Shown here: positions 1-9,194 of the stretch, in pieces | Position numbering within the stretch: position 1 is the stretch's first letter | How the letters are laid out: each line of letters opens with the position of its first letter | From: Sedimentisphaerales bacterium | Lineage (GTDB): Bacteria > Planctomycetota > Phycisphaerae > Sedimentisphaerales > SM23-30 | Assembly (NCBI GenBank): GCA_028281535.1 | Contig: JANQJS010000054.1 | Span: 1-47,340 of the forward strand | Length of the DNA: 47,340 nt | Direction: 5' to 3' | Made by a program: the position numbers and the translations under genes | The notes under the pieces: model-generated | Told to the model about the DNA's origin: nothing | Databases searched by the model: none | The model's input: the letters and a program-made list of their open reading frames with translations, nothing else

Positions 1-2
1 AT

Positions 3-185
3 GAAATTGTTCAGGTTTCTCCAGGTGAAGTTAAAGTCAAAAAGAATGGCAAAGATTTTACGCTGAAAGTAACTAAAAAGAAGGCTAAGTCAACCGCTGT
101 GTCGCAAAATAAAAACAAAAAACAAACGAATGTAAAGAGGCCTACGCGTAGATCTCGTACGAATCGTGCGAATCAAAAAAGGTAG
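3..185 (+). CDS. 3' end of a probable GspC-like T2SS protein (partial)
   Basis: This open frame enters from the left edge and ends at a TAG at 183-185, leaving about 60 C-terminal residues. The readable part begins EIVQVSPGEVKVKKNGKDF, a short beta-strand pattern (valine strand, turn, N-G-K, hydrophobic strand) like the end of the homology region of GspC or of a PilP-type inner-membrane protein. A very basic tail of about 35 residues rich in K, R, N and T follows. Its place upstream of gspD, on the same strand, fits gspC, which often precedes gspD. The family assignment is inference from position and a short strand pattern; the N-terminus and any membrane segment lie outside the window. Confidence 0.45.
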   Translation, partial: EIVQVSPGEVKVKKNGKDFTLKVTKKKAKSTAVSQNKNKKQTNVKRPTRRSRTNRANQKR

Positions 186-208
186 TTTTAAATCAGCAAC
201 AGGAATGT

Positions 209-679
209 TTACGGTAAGTCTAAATACCAGGGTTCAGATATATGATTTCGATAGAAATAGAGAATGAATTTAGCACTTTGAGTTCTTTGGTTCGGTGCTT
301 TTTTGTAAATCAATTTGCCATGAGCCTGAGCCGAAAGTTGATCTTGAGAAAATGTTGTTGTAATCAGCTTTGCATTCCATTCTATGAGTACGGCAGCGTT
401 GGCGTCCGTCAGCAGGATTGAATCTGCGGCTTGTTTGCCTGATATGGAAGAGTGATTTGGCCCGATATTGTTTTTGATTTTTTCATAATTTTTTGTAGCG
501 AGGGCTAATAGGATATCGTCAGCAAATTTCATAATATGGCGATCTTGCTTGCTGATTGGAGAAGATTTTGCTTCTGGCTTATTTGTTGCTGGTTTTGATT
601 GTTTTGTATCTTCTGTTGACGCGCAACCTGTGGCTAGAAAAATGAATAATAATAATTTGATCTTGAAAAGGTGTTTCAT
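209..679 (-). CDS. Small outer-envelope lipoprotein of unknown function
   Basis: The 156-residue product starts with a lipoprotein signal (basic MKHLFKIK, a hydrophobic core, then LATGC with lipidated Cys19). A Lys/Ser/Pro-rich linker to about residue 45 suggests an exported, lipid-anchored protein. The remainder (about 48-156) is a small alpha+beta domain beginning with a helix and ending in strands with W-Y-L-D-L-P, reminiscent of NTF2-like folds; I do not recognise a named family. The gene lies opposite to and between the gspC-like end and gspD, diverging from gspD. That position makes a role with the secretin, such as pilotin, possible but unproven. Confidence 0.7.
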   Translation of the reverse strand: MKHLFKIKLLLFIFLATGCASTEDTKQSKPATNKPEAKSSPISKQDRHIMKFADDILLALATKNYEKIKNNIGPNHSSISGKQAADSILLTDANAAVLIEWNAKLITTTFSQDQLSAQAHGKLIYKKAPNQRTQSAKFILYFYRNHISEPWYLDLP

Positions 680-718
680 GGTTTTTAAACAATCGACAAT
701 ATTGAAAAATGAATTAAA

Positions 719-748
719 TTTACAAAAATATTTAAAACATAATATATT
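719..748 (+). promoter_or_regulatory. Possible promoter upstream of gspD
   Basis: In the A+T-rich divergent gap between the lipoprotein gene and gspD, TTTACA (719-724) is followed after 18 bases by TATATT (743-748). A Shine-Dalgarno AGGAG at 771-775 precedes the gspD ATG at 785. The match to a sigma-70 promoter is only fair and A+T richness raises the chance of a false match. Confidence 0.3.
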
Positions 749-784
749 TGCCGCGTCAACCGTTAATCTGAGGAGCTTATAGTA

Positions 785-3700
785 ATGGCATACGAGAAGG
801 GAATAAACTCATTTGCGAGCCGAAATAAATATGTCCTGGCGATGATTTGTACAACTTTGGTTATTTGGTCTGTTCAATATTTTGCAATTGCGCAGAATAA
901 TAACTCGGATCCAAATCAAGCTTCTCAGACAAAGCAAACTACAAAAAATGATGACGAAGCTCAGGCTGACAAGCAAGATGGAAAGTCGACTTCTAACTCA
1001 GTAGAACCTAGTGGTAAAAAGGCGACAAATGTTGACTATGATAAACGATTAAAAGAAATCGAAGCTGAAGTTTCTGTTTTAATGAAAGAGTTATTGTTAG
1101 CAACAACAAGTAATGAGCTTGATAGATCTGCTGCGATTTCAAAAAAGATGGATGTATTAAGTAAAGAAATGAATGAGATTCGTAAATTGACAGAGGGGGC
1201 AAAACAAACGAAAGGTTCGAATAATAATACAACAACATCTAAAAAGAGAAATTTAAAGACAATTCCCGAGTCACAAAAAACATCCAAAAAGGCTCCTAGG
1301 TCTCCTGTTAAGAAAATTCTTCCTAGGGGCTCACAATCCACTTCTGTTCCGGTTACTCAAAATACAAAACCAGGCAATAAGGCTGCCATTGAGGCTGAGC
1401 GTCTTAATTTGGCATCGGCAAAAAACTTGAATACTACAGTTCCTCAAAGCAATAATAGAGCCAGTGATCCAAATGGAGAGGTGGTTCAAAAAGTTAAACC
1501 ACCAGTTGTTACAGGAAAAAAAGATAAAGAAGAGCAAGTGAAAGAGGTTGAAACTCCTCCTCAAAAACCAATTAAATTCAATGGGGACGAAGTGGTTAAG
1601 TTGGATATGACCAATCATGAGTTGGATGTTGATATGCTAATCGAAAAAGTTGGTAAGGAGATGAATTTTAATTTTATCTATCCAGATAACCAACCTGTGA
1701 CAGGAAAAGTTCGATTGCAAAAATATGGCACAATACGTCATCGAGATTTACTTCCACTTTTGGAGTCAGTTTTAAGTTTCAAAAATTATACCATGGTAAG
1801 AGAGGATCCATTTATTCGGATCGTTAAGCGTGATGAAGCCATGAGAAAGGCTGAGCCTTTGTTAAGTGTCGGGCAGGAGTTGCCTGATCGTGAAATAGGG
1901 GATTCAGTTGTGACGCAAATTGTAGAAATACAACATGTCACGGTTGATCAAGCACGTGGTTTCTTAAGAAACTTTGCTGATGAAAAAACACTCTTAATTG
2001 TTCCGAATACTAAATATATCATTATAACAGAATATGCCTATCGGATGGATCGTATTATGGAGATGTTGAAACTGATAGATCAGCCAGGTCCATCGGTCTC
2101 AATGGAAATTATTCATGTTGAATATTTAACAGCTCAGGATGCTGCAAAACAGGTTAGTGAACTAATGAAAAATCTTAATCAAAGTGGTGCTAAACCTGCC
2201 GGTGGTCAAAGACAGCCTGCTCGAGCGGCAAGACAGCCGAGGGCGCAGCCTGCTAATAACCAGCAACCACGGAATAATGCAGCGGCGGCTAGTGGCACCG
2301 TGCAAACTGGAAATAATGGTCCAATGCTATATGTTGATGTGCGGACCAGTCGCATTTTTGCCATTGGAGATGAAGAAGGTTTAATTCAAGTAAAAGAATT
2401 ACTCAGTTTAATTGATGTCCCGAGTGGACCAGAAATTAAATTGTATCCAATTGAAATTAAACATGTATTAGCGGATGAAGTTGCGGCACAGATAGTGGGA
2501 CTCATGCAAGATTTAAACAAAGATGAATCTGCAAAATCTGCTAATAACACTTCTAGGAATGCAACGGCCCAGCGACGTGGTGGTCATGCCAACCGTAATC
2601 GAGCCAATACAAACCAGCCAAATTTGAATAACAGTCGTAGTCGAACCAGTCGTAGTGGTAGTGGCAGTCAAGTCTTTAAAGTTAGCGACATGGGGCCTTA
2701 TATTCATATTGATATTCGAACAAATCGTATGCTTATTCTTGGGTCCCAAGATCAATTGGACCAAATTATTGAATTGTTGCAATTATTGGATGTTCCGCCA
2801 CGTGAGTACGAAATGTTGACATTGAATGTCTATACACCTCAGTTTGTTGAAGCAGAAGAATGTCGAAAAATTTTAAATGATCTTGGTATAATTCAAACTC
2901 GACAATCAACCGCTCGTTCGCGAGCAAATCGACGGTCGAACAATACCGGTGGGGCGCAAGGTTCGACAGCTGATGCCAATCGTTCGTCTTTGATTCCAAC
3001 AGATCCTGAATTATTACCAGGAGAGCAAGAGGCTGAAATACGGGTCGCTGTCCAGCAGGCAACCAATACGATGTTTGTGTTGGCGACTCAGCGACAACAT
3101 GTTGTTATCAGTGAGATCATGACTAAAGTTGATAACGAAGTGAATAAGCTAGGTGATATTAGAATATATGCTTTAGAAAACCGTGATCCAAAATTTGTGG
3201 CAGATATGCTTAAAGAACTCATGGAGTCTTCTCAGCTTCAAGTGACCCAAAATAATGCAACACGAATTCCTGGTGTAGAAGGGGCACCGATTATTGTTCC
3301 TCTAGCAGACATCTATTCTGTTGCTGTTCGGGGGAGTAAAAAACAGCATGCGGATATAGAAAAAATTATAACGAACTTAGATCGACGATTGCCCAGTGTG
3401 TTGGTGGAAGCCATTTTAGTGACAGTTAATATCGATGATAAGATTGATTTAGGTGTCAGTTTAAAAAATAAAGGAACTGTAACTAATGATCCTACAAATC
3501 CTCGTTTAGTTTCTGGAACATCTCCTTTTAATATTGGTACGATAGCAAAAAGTACAAGCAATATCATATCTGGCAGTGGTGCGACTTTAGCTTTCTTCGA
3601 TGATGATTTTATTTATGCAACATTAGAGGCGCTGGAAGAGGAGGGGAATTCACGAGTCATTTCTCGGCCACGTATTTTAGTCAATGATAACCAAACGGGT

Positions 3701-4288
3701 GTGATCGACAGTAAACGTGAAGAACCTACCACGACACAAACTTTTCAGCAGGGATCAGAAAATGCCGTAGTGACTTTTTCTGGTTATGAAGAAGCGGGTA
3801 CAAAATTAGATATTATTCCACATATTGGTAGCAATGAATCAGATATGCTTCAGCTTGAAATTAAGCTCGATGTCGCCAGCTTCGTTGGAAGCCGAATTGG
3901 TGATATCCCACCTCCTCGTGAGACCAACAGTGTCTCAACATGGGTGACTGTACCGGATGGTAAAACCATCGTTCTTGGTGGTTTGGTTACAGAGACAGAT
4001 TCTACAAAAGTACGTAAAGTGCCATTGTTGGGTGATATTCCCATATTGGGAGCAGCGTTTCGATCAATCGGACGCACCAAGGATAAAGGGGTGCTTTATG
4101 TGTTTATAAAAGCTCATGTGGTTGGTAGAGATGGGGTGGATGACAAAGTACCATTGGATGATTTGTCTGATGAAGCAAAACAGGAAGTGAATAAATTTGA
4201 TTTACAAAATTCTCAGCATTCGATTATTCCTGGATTGCCTGATAATAAAAGTAAGCGAACAAAACTGTTTAAAGATGGAAATAACTAA
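785..4288 (+). CDS. gspD: Type II secretion outer-membrane secretin GspD, enlarged
   Basis: This 1167-residue secretin forms the outer-membrane gate of the T2SS; typical GspD proteins are about 650-750 residues. An N-terminal hydrophobic segment (about 15-37) acts as export signal or anchor, followed by a low-complexity, partly coiled region to about 265. An N0-type domain (about 269-350) is followed by about five secretin-N modules (roughly 375-435, 437-545, 550-669, 675-788, 789-868). Three of these contain long Arg/Asn/Gln/Ser-rich insertions. The C-terminal secretin barrel (about 868-1120) has SRVISRPRILVNDNQTG and the signature VPLLGDIPILGAAFRS. AGGAG lies 9 bases before the ATG. It begins the gspD-M operon, with gspE 15 bases downstream. 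The identity is secure; the extra modules are the unusual part. Confidence 0.95.
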   Translation: MAYEKGINSFASRNKYVLAMICTTLVIWSVQYFAIAQNNNSDPNQASQTKQTTKNDDEAQADKQDGKSTSNSVEPSGKKATNVDYDKRLKEIEAEVSVLMKELLLATTSNELDRSAAISKKMDVLSKEMNEIRKLTEGAKQTKGSNNNTTTSKKRNLKTIPESQKTSKKAPRSPVKKILPRGSQSTSVPVTQNTKPGNKAAIEAERLNLASAKNLNTTVPQSNNRASDPNGEVVQKVKPPVVTGKKDKEEQVKEVETPPQKPIKFNGDEVVKLDMTNHELDVDMLIEKVGKEMNFNFIYPDNQPVTGKVRLQKYGTIRHRDLLPLLESVLSFKNYTMVREDPFIRIVKRDEAMRKAEPLLSVGQELPDREIGDSVVTQIVEIQHVTVDQARGFLRNFADEKTLLIVPNTKYIIITEYAYRMDRIMEMLKLIDQPGPSVSMEIIHVEYLTAQDAAKQVSELMKNLNQSGAKPAGGQRQPARAARQPRAQPANNQQPRNNAAAASGTVQTGNNGPMLYVDVRTSRIFAIGDEEGLIQVKELLSLIDVPSGPEIKLYPIEIKHVLADEVAAQIVGLMQDLNKDESAKSANNTSRNATAQRRGGHANRNRANTNQPNLNNSRSRTSRSGSGSQVFKVSDMGPYIHIDIRTNRMLILGSQDQLDQIIELLQLLDVPPREYEMLTLNVYTPQFVEAEECRKILNDLGIIQTRQSTARSRANRRSNNTGGAQGSTADANRSSLIPTDPELLPGEQEAEIRVAVQQATNTMFVLATQRQHVVISEIMTKVDNEVNKLGDIRIYALENRDPKFVADMLKELMESSQLQVTQNNATRIPGVEGAPIIVPLADIYSVAVRGSKKQHADIEKIITNLDRRLPSVLVEAILVTVNIDDKIDLGVSLKNKGTVTNDPTNPRLVSGTSPFNIGTIAKSTSNIISGSGATLAFFDDDFIYATLEALEEEGNSRVISRPRILVNDNQTGVIDSKREEPTTTQTFQQGSENAVVTFSGYEEAGTKLDIIPHIGSNESDMLQLEIKLDVASFVGSRIGDIPPPRETNSVSTWVTVPDGKTIVLGGLVTETDSTKVRKVPLLGDIPILGAAFRSIGRTKDKGVLYVFIKAHVVGRDGVDDKVPLDDLSDEAKQEVNKFDLQNSQHSIIPGLPDNKSKRTKLFKDGNN

Positions 4289-4303
4289 AGGTAAAGAATA
4301 CTT

Positions 4304-6040
4304 GTGTCACAGATAACAGAAAAACATGGACAGAATTCTTTGGCTAGCGATATTCTTGCCACAGCTCAGAAAATGGGGCTAGAGAATATTGATCAGTTAA
4401 CAGAGTTGTTGTCGAAAAATCAAGAAAATGCTAAGTCCTTAGATCGGGTCTTATTGGAATCGGGTTTATTGACCGAAGAGCAAATATTAACTCTTTTTGG
4501 CGAATATTTTGGCGTTGAAGTTCGTTTGTCGCTTGATACGACTGATGTGCCAGCAGAATTTGTTACTCGTATTCCAGCAAGTTATGCGCAAAATCATAGT
4601 TTGCTTGTGGTTGAAAAAGAGGAAGCTCAAGTTGTTGTTGCAACCAGTCGTCCATTATCATTTTATCATGTTGATAATGTTGGAAAAATGATGAAGTGCG
4701 GTGTTCGATTAATATTTTCAACTCAGGCAGCGATTAGTTCGGCTATTAATACCGCTTATGAACAGCGATCAACTGTTCTTGAGGATGTCGCTGAAGATCT
4801 TGATGAGAAGAATATTGAAGGTCTGCTAGGTGAAATTGCATCATCAGAAGATTTACTGGATGTTGTTAATCGACCTCCTGTTATTCGGTTAGTGAATGAT
4901 ATTTTATTTCGTGCTTTACAGATGCGTACATCGGATGTTCATATCCATCCTTTTGAAAATAAGATCCTGGTTCGTTATCGAATTGATGGTTTAATGTATG
5001 ATATGCTTTCGCTAGATGCTCATGTGCTACCAGTGATTGTGTCGCGTATCAAAGTGATGTCAGGTATGGATATCGCAGAGCGTCGAATGCCTCAGGATGG
5101 CCGTTGCTCGGTTAAAATTGGTTCGCGTGAAGTGGACTTGCGTGTGAGTACAATTCCTACAGGTTATGGTGAACGTACAGTATTGCGTTTGTTAGATAAG
5201 AGCTCTGGCGTTTATAGTTTGACTGATTTAGGTATGGCACAACATGATTTGGACCGCCTTGACTTATTGTTAAAACGAACCCATGGCGTCTTTTTTGTTA
5301 CGGGGCCAACAGGGAGCGGTAAAACGACGTCGCTTTATAGCTTTTTACAACGTATCGATGCCACGGAAAAGAATATCATTACCATAGAAGATCCTATCGA
5401 ATACCAATTAGATGCGATTAGCCAGATACAGGTTGCAGCTAAAAAAGGTATGACGTTTGTGACTGCATTACGACATGTTTTGCGTCAAGATCCTGATGTT
5501 ATCATGGTCGGTGAGGTTCGTGATCAGGAAACAGCCAGGATGGTGATCCAATCGTCTCTAACAGGACACCTTGTGTTTAGTACTTTGCATACGAATGATG
5601 CTCCTGGTGCTATTACTCGTATGTTGGATTTGGGTGTTGAGCCTTATCTCGTTGCTTCATCAGTGATTGCTGTATTGGCGCAACGGCTAATTAGGCGTAT
5701 CTGTCCTGAATGTAAAGAATTGGTTACGGCGGATATGAAACAGTTAAGAGATTTGGGTTTAAGTATCGGTGCCTTTGAAAAAGTATATCATAGTGAAGGT
5801 TGTGAGGCATGTTTTAATACTGGTTACCGTGGTCGAACCGGTATTTACGAATTAATGTTGGTAGATGATGATGTTCGTCATTGTATTTATAAGCAGGAAT
5901 CAGCTGGGCAGATTAAAAAGGTTGCCTTAGAGTCAGATAATATGACGACGTTAAGAATGGATGGGTTGCGCCGTGTACAAAGTGGCGAAACCTCTTTAGA
6001 AGAAGTATTGCGTGTGGTACACACAGACGAAGTGGATTAG
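4304..6040 (+). CDS. gspE: T2SS cytoplasmic ATPase GspE
   Basis: The 578-residue secretion ATPase powers pseudopilus assembly at the inner membrane. An N-terminal GspE_N/MshEN-like domain (about 40-150) leads into the ATPase core. Visible motifs are Walker A GPTGSGKTTS (about 333-342), an Asp box around IITIEDPIEYQ, Walker B DVIMVGEVRD (about 398-407), a His box STLHTNDAPG, and the four-cysteine zinc knuckle CPEC...CEAC from about 466, followed by GYRGRTGIYE. It starts with GTG at 4304, 15 bases after the gspD stop, preceded by AAAGG. Length and motif order are normal for GspE/PilB; the neighbouring gspD, gspF and gspG favour GspE. Confidence 0.96.
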   Translation: MSQITEKHGQNSLASDILATAQKMGLENIDQLTELLSKNQENAKSLDRVLLESGLLTEEQILTLFGEYFGVEVRLSLDTTDVPAEFVTRIPASYAQNHSLLVVEKEEAQVVVATSRPLSFYHVDNVGKMMKCGVRLIFSTQAAISSAINTAYEQRSTVLEDVAEDLDEKNIEGLLGEIASSEDLLDVVNRPPVIRLVNDILFRALQMRTSDVHIHPFENKILVRYRIDGLMYDMLSLDAHVLPVIVSRIKVMSGMDIAERRMPQDGRCSVKIGSREVDLRVSTIPTGYGERTVLRLLDKSSGVYSLTDLGMAQHDLDRLDLLLKRTHGVFFVTGPTGSGKTTSLYSFLQRIDATEKNIITIEDPIEYQLDAISQIQVAAKKGMTFVTALRHVLRQDPDVIMVGEVRDQETARMVIQSSLTGHLVFSTLHTNDAPGAITRMLDLGVEPYLVASSVIAVLAQRLIRRICPECKELVTADMKQLRDLGLSIGAFEKVYHSEGCEACFNTGYRGRTGIYELMLVDDDVRHCIYKQESAGQIKKVALESDNMTTLRMDGLRRVQSGETSLEEVLRVVHTDEVD

Positions 6041-6049
6041 GGAAAACTT

Positions 6050-7267
6050 ATGCCAACGTATGAATATATAGCATTGGATCATACAGGCAAGCAGAAACGT
6101 GGCAATGTTGTTGGGGATTCGCCGGGTGCTGCTCGTCGAACATTGCGCGGTCAGCGTTTGCATGTAAAAGAATTGCATCCGGTGAGTGAATCTGCACAAG
6201 CTGCAGGGGCAGGTTTTAGCCTGTCCAAAGGTAGACGTCGACGTGATGTTTTAGAAATTACACGCCAATTGGCAACGATGATTAAAGCCAATGTGCAGTT
6301 AACAGAAGCTTTAGCTGTGTTAAGTTCGCAGGCTATAGACCCCAAATTAACTCAGGTTCTGCAGAGCATAAGAGATCAGGTTTTATCTGGTGACTCATTT
6401 GCCGACTGTATTAAACAATACCCGGGCTGGTTTGATACCATTTATTTGTCTATGGTTCGAGTGGGTGAAGCTACGGGTAATTTAGGAAGTACGCTTAATA
6501 TATTAGTTGAATATATGGCTAAGCGGCAGCAGTTAGAGGGCAAAATCAAATCGGCTTTGGTATATCCCATTATATTGGTCATTATGTGTGTGGCTGTAAC
6601 CTTGACATTAATGACATTTGTTGTTCCTCGCATTACAAGTATCATACAAAGTGCTGGAAAACAACCTCCAGCAATAACGCAATTCCTAATAAATACGAGT
6701 AAGTTTTTAACTGATTATGGTTGGTTAATGGTGTTGTGTTCTGTTCCCATCTTTTGGTTATTTATGAAAAGTTTGCAAACGGAGAAAGGGCGTTTTGCCT
6801 TTGACCGATTCAAGTTAAAAATTCCTGTTATAGGAGAATTGATACGACAGTCAGTGGTTGCTAGATTTGCCACCACTCTAGCTGCTTTGATTCGTAGTGG
6901 AATGCCAATGGCAGATAGTTTGCAAGTTGTATCTGAGGTGACAGGAAATGCGGTGATGACTCGAGCGGTTAATAATGCACGTGAACGCATTATGGCAGGG
7001 GCAGATGTTGCTACACCTTTACGAGAAAGTGGTGTTGTCGATATTGCAACGTCCCATATGATATCCGTTGGTGAACGCACGGGTGAATTGGAAGATATGT
7101 TAGTATCAGTTGCTATAGGAATTGAAGAAACAACCGATATTCGAGTTCAGAGGATTAGTTCCGTCATCGAGCCAGTAGTGATTGTTGTCATGGCAATGAT
7201 TGTCGGGTTTATTATTATTGCAACCATGTTGCCTATATTTGAAATATCGAATATAGCAAACAGGTGA
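6050..7267 (+). CDS. gspF: T2SS inner-membrane platform protein GspF
   Basis: The 405-residue protein is the polytopic platform on which GspE acts. It has the usual two GspF repeats: cytoplasmic domains at about 65-165 and 265-365, and membrane segments at about 168-193, 222-242 and 374-400. The N-terminal MPTYEYIALDHTGK is typical of the family, as are GEATGNLGSTL and its second-repeat counterpart GERTGELEDML. It begins 9 bases after the gspE stop and is followed 16 bases later by gspG. Length matches the family. Confidence 0.95.
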   Translation: MPTYEYIALDHTGKQKRGNVVGDSPGAARRTLRGQRLHVKELHPVSESAQAAGAGFSLSKGRRRRDVLEITRQLATMIKANVQLTEALAVLSSQAIDPKLTQVLQSIRDQVLSGDSFADCIKQYPGWFDTIYLSMVRVGEATGNLGSTLNILVEYMAKRQQLEGKIKSALVYPIILVIMCVAVTLTLMTFVVPRITSIIQSAGKQPPAITQFLINTSKFLTDYGWLMVLCSVPIFWLFMKSLQTEKGRFAFDRFKLKIPVIGELIRQSVVARFATTLAALIRSGMPMADSLQVVSEVTGNAVMTRAVNNARERIMAGADVATPLRESGVVDIATSHMISVGERTGELEDMLVSVAIGIEETTDIRVQRISSVIEPVVIVVMAMIVGFIIIATMLPIFEISNIANR

Positions 7268-7283
7268 TATAAAGGAGATAAAA

Positions 7284-7760
7284 ATGAATAAAGTTTATAG
7301 ACAACATCGTAAAAAAACAGCAGGTTTCACTTTGGTTGAAATCATGGTTGTTATTGTGATTATAGGGATCTTGGCAGGTATCGTAGGCGTGAATGTGATT
7401 TCATATTTGTCCAAAGCAAAAGTGAATGCCGCCAAAACACAAATAGCCAGTTTGCATAATGCCGTCAATATGTACAAAATTGATACTGGCGAATATCCAG
7501 ATAACGCAACGGGATTAAGTGCTTTGGTCGTTCAACCACCAGGTGTTACCAATTGGAATAGTGATGGTTATTTGGATGGTAAAAATGAAATTCCTCTTGA
7601 TCCTTGGAATAATGAATATGAATATCTGTATCCTGGAAGTTTTTCGAAATTTGATATTTTGACCTTGGGTGCAGATGGCGTAGATGGTGGTGAAAATGAA
7701 AATGCCGATATCTATAATAGTGATGTTGTTAACAAAACACAAAGTAGCCTTGGTGGGTAA
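7284..7760 (+). CDS. gspG: Major pseudopilin GspG
   Basis: The 158-residue product is the main pseudopilus subunit. A 14-residue basic leader ends in Gly14, followed by the class III signal FTLVEIMVVIVIIGILAG with Phe at +1 and Glu at +5. The globular part has the GspG hallmarks: YKIDTGEYPDNATGLSALV, a proline-containing LDPWNNEYEY strand, and a late calcium-loop region LGADGVDGGENENADI. A good Shine-Dalgarno, AAAGGAG, precedes the ATG. Prepilin peptidase (35214-36407) would cleave and N-methylate it. Confidence 0.95.
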   Translation: MNKVYRQHRKKTAGFTLVEIMVVIVIIGILAGIVGVNVISYLSKAKVNAAKTQIASLHNAVNMYKIDTGEYPDNATGLSALVVQPPGVTNWNSDGYLDGKNEIPLDPWNNEYEYLYPGSFSKFDILTLGADGVDGGENENADIYNSDVVNKTQSSLGG

Positions 7761-8313
7761 TCACATTTTCCGTCGGCGTTTGCGAAACAGAGGGCTCTCT
7801 CTTCTCGAGACGATCTTAGCTGCAACTATTTTAACTCTATTAGTTGGACTAGTCATCTTTGATACAGTGGGTGTGTTTCGTGGTCAGCGCCTAAATAGGG
7901 ATGTGAGTCGTTTTGTTCAAATTATGACACTGACGGCTCAGCAAGCTGTTTTTAATTCAAATAATTATTTGGTATTTATTGATGTTAATAGTGGTATATA
8001 TACCGTGTATGAAGAAGTCAGCAAAAATACATATGATGAATTTGATCCATTGATTGATGCGAGCAGCTTGGATTGGTGTTACATCGATGAGATTCTGTAT
8101 GATGATGGAAGTAACCAATATTCAGGCGAATTAATTTTGCGAGCAACGCCACGAGGATGGGATCGTTCCGTATTGCTTAATCTTATAGATGACCAAAATG
8201 AATATCGTCGATACGTTCGGTTTGAGCGACATACGTTAAATATTAATGTGTCAAATTTACCATTGGATTTTCCGGAAGCATATGAAGAATTGTCGATGGA
8301 TTCACCCATTTAG
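7753..8313 (+). CDS. gspH: Minor pseudopilin, GspH-like
   Basis: This is a pseudopilin with leader RRRLRNRG, then LSLLETILAATILTLLVGLV, with Glu at +5. The frame extends upstream to 7684 and has an ATG at 7723. I prefer GTG at 7753, which overlaps the gspG stop and gives a 14-residue leader like those of the neighbouring pseudopilins (186 residues in total). No strong ribosome site is visible for any candidate start, so translational coupling to gspG is likely. The globular domain is not strongly diagnostic; its position between gspG and gspI supports GspH. Confidence 0.8.
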   Translation: MGNHIFRRRLRNRGLSLLETILAATILTLLVGLVIFDTVGVFRGQRLNRDVSRFVQIMTLTAQQAVFNSNNYLVFIDVNSGIYTVYEEVSKNTYDEFDPLIDASSLDWCYIDEILYDDGSNQYSGELILRATPRGWDRSVLLNLIDDQNEYRRYVRFERHTLNINVSNLPLDFPEAYEELSMDSPI

Positions 8314-8325
8314 ATAGAGAAAACC

Positions 8326-9183
8326 ATGTCAAAAAAGTCAACCATATTTATCAAAGCAACACGAAAGGCTTTCACTTTTATAGAGGTGATGGCTGCTGTT
8401 TTGTTATTGAGTATGATATTGGCAGGGATGTATGTTGGTATGGAAAAGACGGCTGATAAAGTCATGGATCAAACGCAGCGACAGAGAGCAATGGCTGTTG
8501 CCCAGCAAAAAATGGAATTATTGATTGCCACCAAAAAGGAACCCGAAGTAAGCCAAATGAGTGGGCGCGATCGCATGGATCCCGAATTTGTATGGCATTG
8601 GAATTTAACACGGGAAAATTTTAGTCCACTCCCCAATAAACCAGATTTGTCAAATACGGTGATTAAAGCGACCATTACTGTTATTTGGGAGGACAAAGAT
8701 ATTCAGCAAGTAGGATTTGAAGATCCATCATATCGTCGTAATGAAAATTTGCGAGATGGTCAACGTCGAAGAAATTCAAGCTCGGATCCACTAGGATATT
8801 ATGATGATCAGGGAAATTACGTAGAGGATAATTATGAATATCAAGAAAACTATAGTGAGTATGAAGAACTAGATTCTCAAAGCGGAACAGAAGGTTTAGG
8901 GATGAAATTGGAGGATGGTCGTCTTAGGGCTACTAAATCTGTAAGTAAACAGTCCAAAATATTTTCTGGTATTGAACAAAAAGTAGAATTGTCCCGATTT
9001 TTTGCCCATATTGGGTTTAAGCCGCGTAAAGGGCAAACAGTCGCTGTGCCTGCTCAAGATGATGCTTTGCCAGACCGTTGGTATATGGATTTAAAGCAAA
9101 AGTTTGGAAGAGAGCCGTTTCCTGAAGAAGTCATGGAATATCTCATGAATAATCTTGAAGTGGATGTAGATAGTTATTTTTAA
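8326..9183 (+). CDS. gspI: Minor pseudopilin GspI, with a long acidic insert
   Basis: The 285-residue protein has leader MSKKSTIFIKATRKA followed by FTFIEVMAAVLLLSMILAGM (Glu at +5). The residue before the cleavage point is Ala rather than the usual Gly. The helix continuation QRQRAMAVAQQKMELLIATK is the GspI pattern. GspI proteins are usually about 120-130 residues; here about 145 extra residues are present, including an acidic, Tyr-rich stretch near 150-185. It is followed by gspJ 11 bases later. The tip complex of the pseudopilus (I-J-K, with H) is the likely location. Confidence 0.85.
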   Translation: MSKKSTIFIKATRKAFTFIEVMAAVLLLSMILAGMYVGMEKTADKVMDQTQRQRAMAVAQQKMELLIATKKEPEVSQMSGRDRMDPEFVWHWNLTRENFSPLPNKPDLSNTVIKATITVIWEDKDIQQVGFEDPSYRRNENLRDGQRRRNSSSDPLGYYDDQGNYVEDNYEYQENYSEYEELDSQSGTEGLGMKLEDGRLRATKSVSKQSKIFSGIEQKVELSRFFAHIGFKPRKGQTVAVPAQDDALPDRWYMDLKQKFGREPFPEEVMEYLMNNLEVDVDSYF

Positions 9184-9194
9184 GATGTTGTGAA

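Noticed and set aside
272-304. AGCAC/GTGCT inverted repeat followed by a T-run, like a terminator for the gspC-like gene
   Set aside because: The stem is only five base pairs with an 18-base loop and lies inside the lipoprotein coding sequence.
2766-3062. Open frame of 98 codons antisense to gspD
   Set aside because: It lies wholly within the strongly supported secretin gene and its product has no domain-like pattern; the same applies to other antisense frames in gspD, gspF, serS and the kinase gene.
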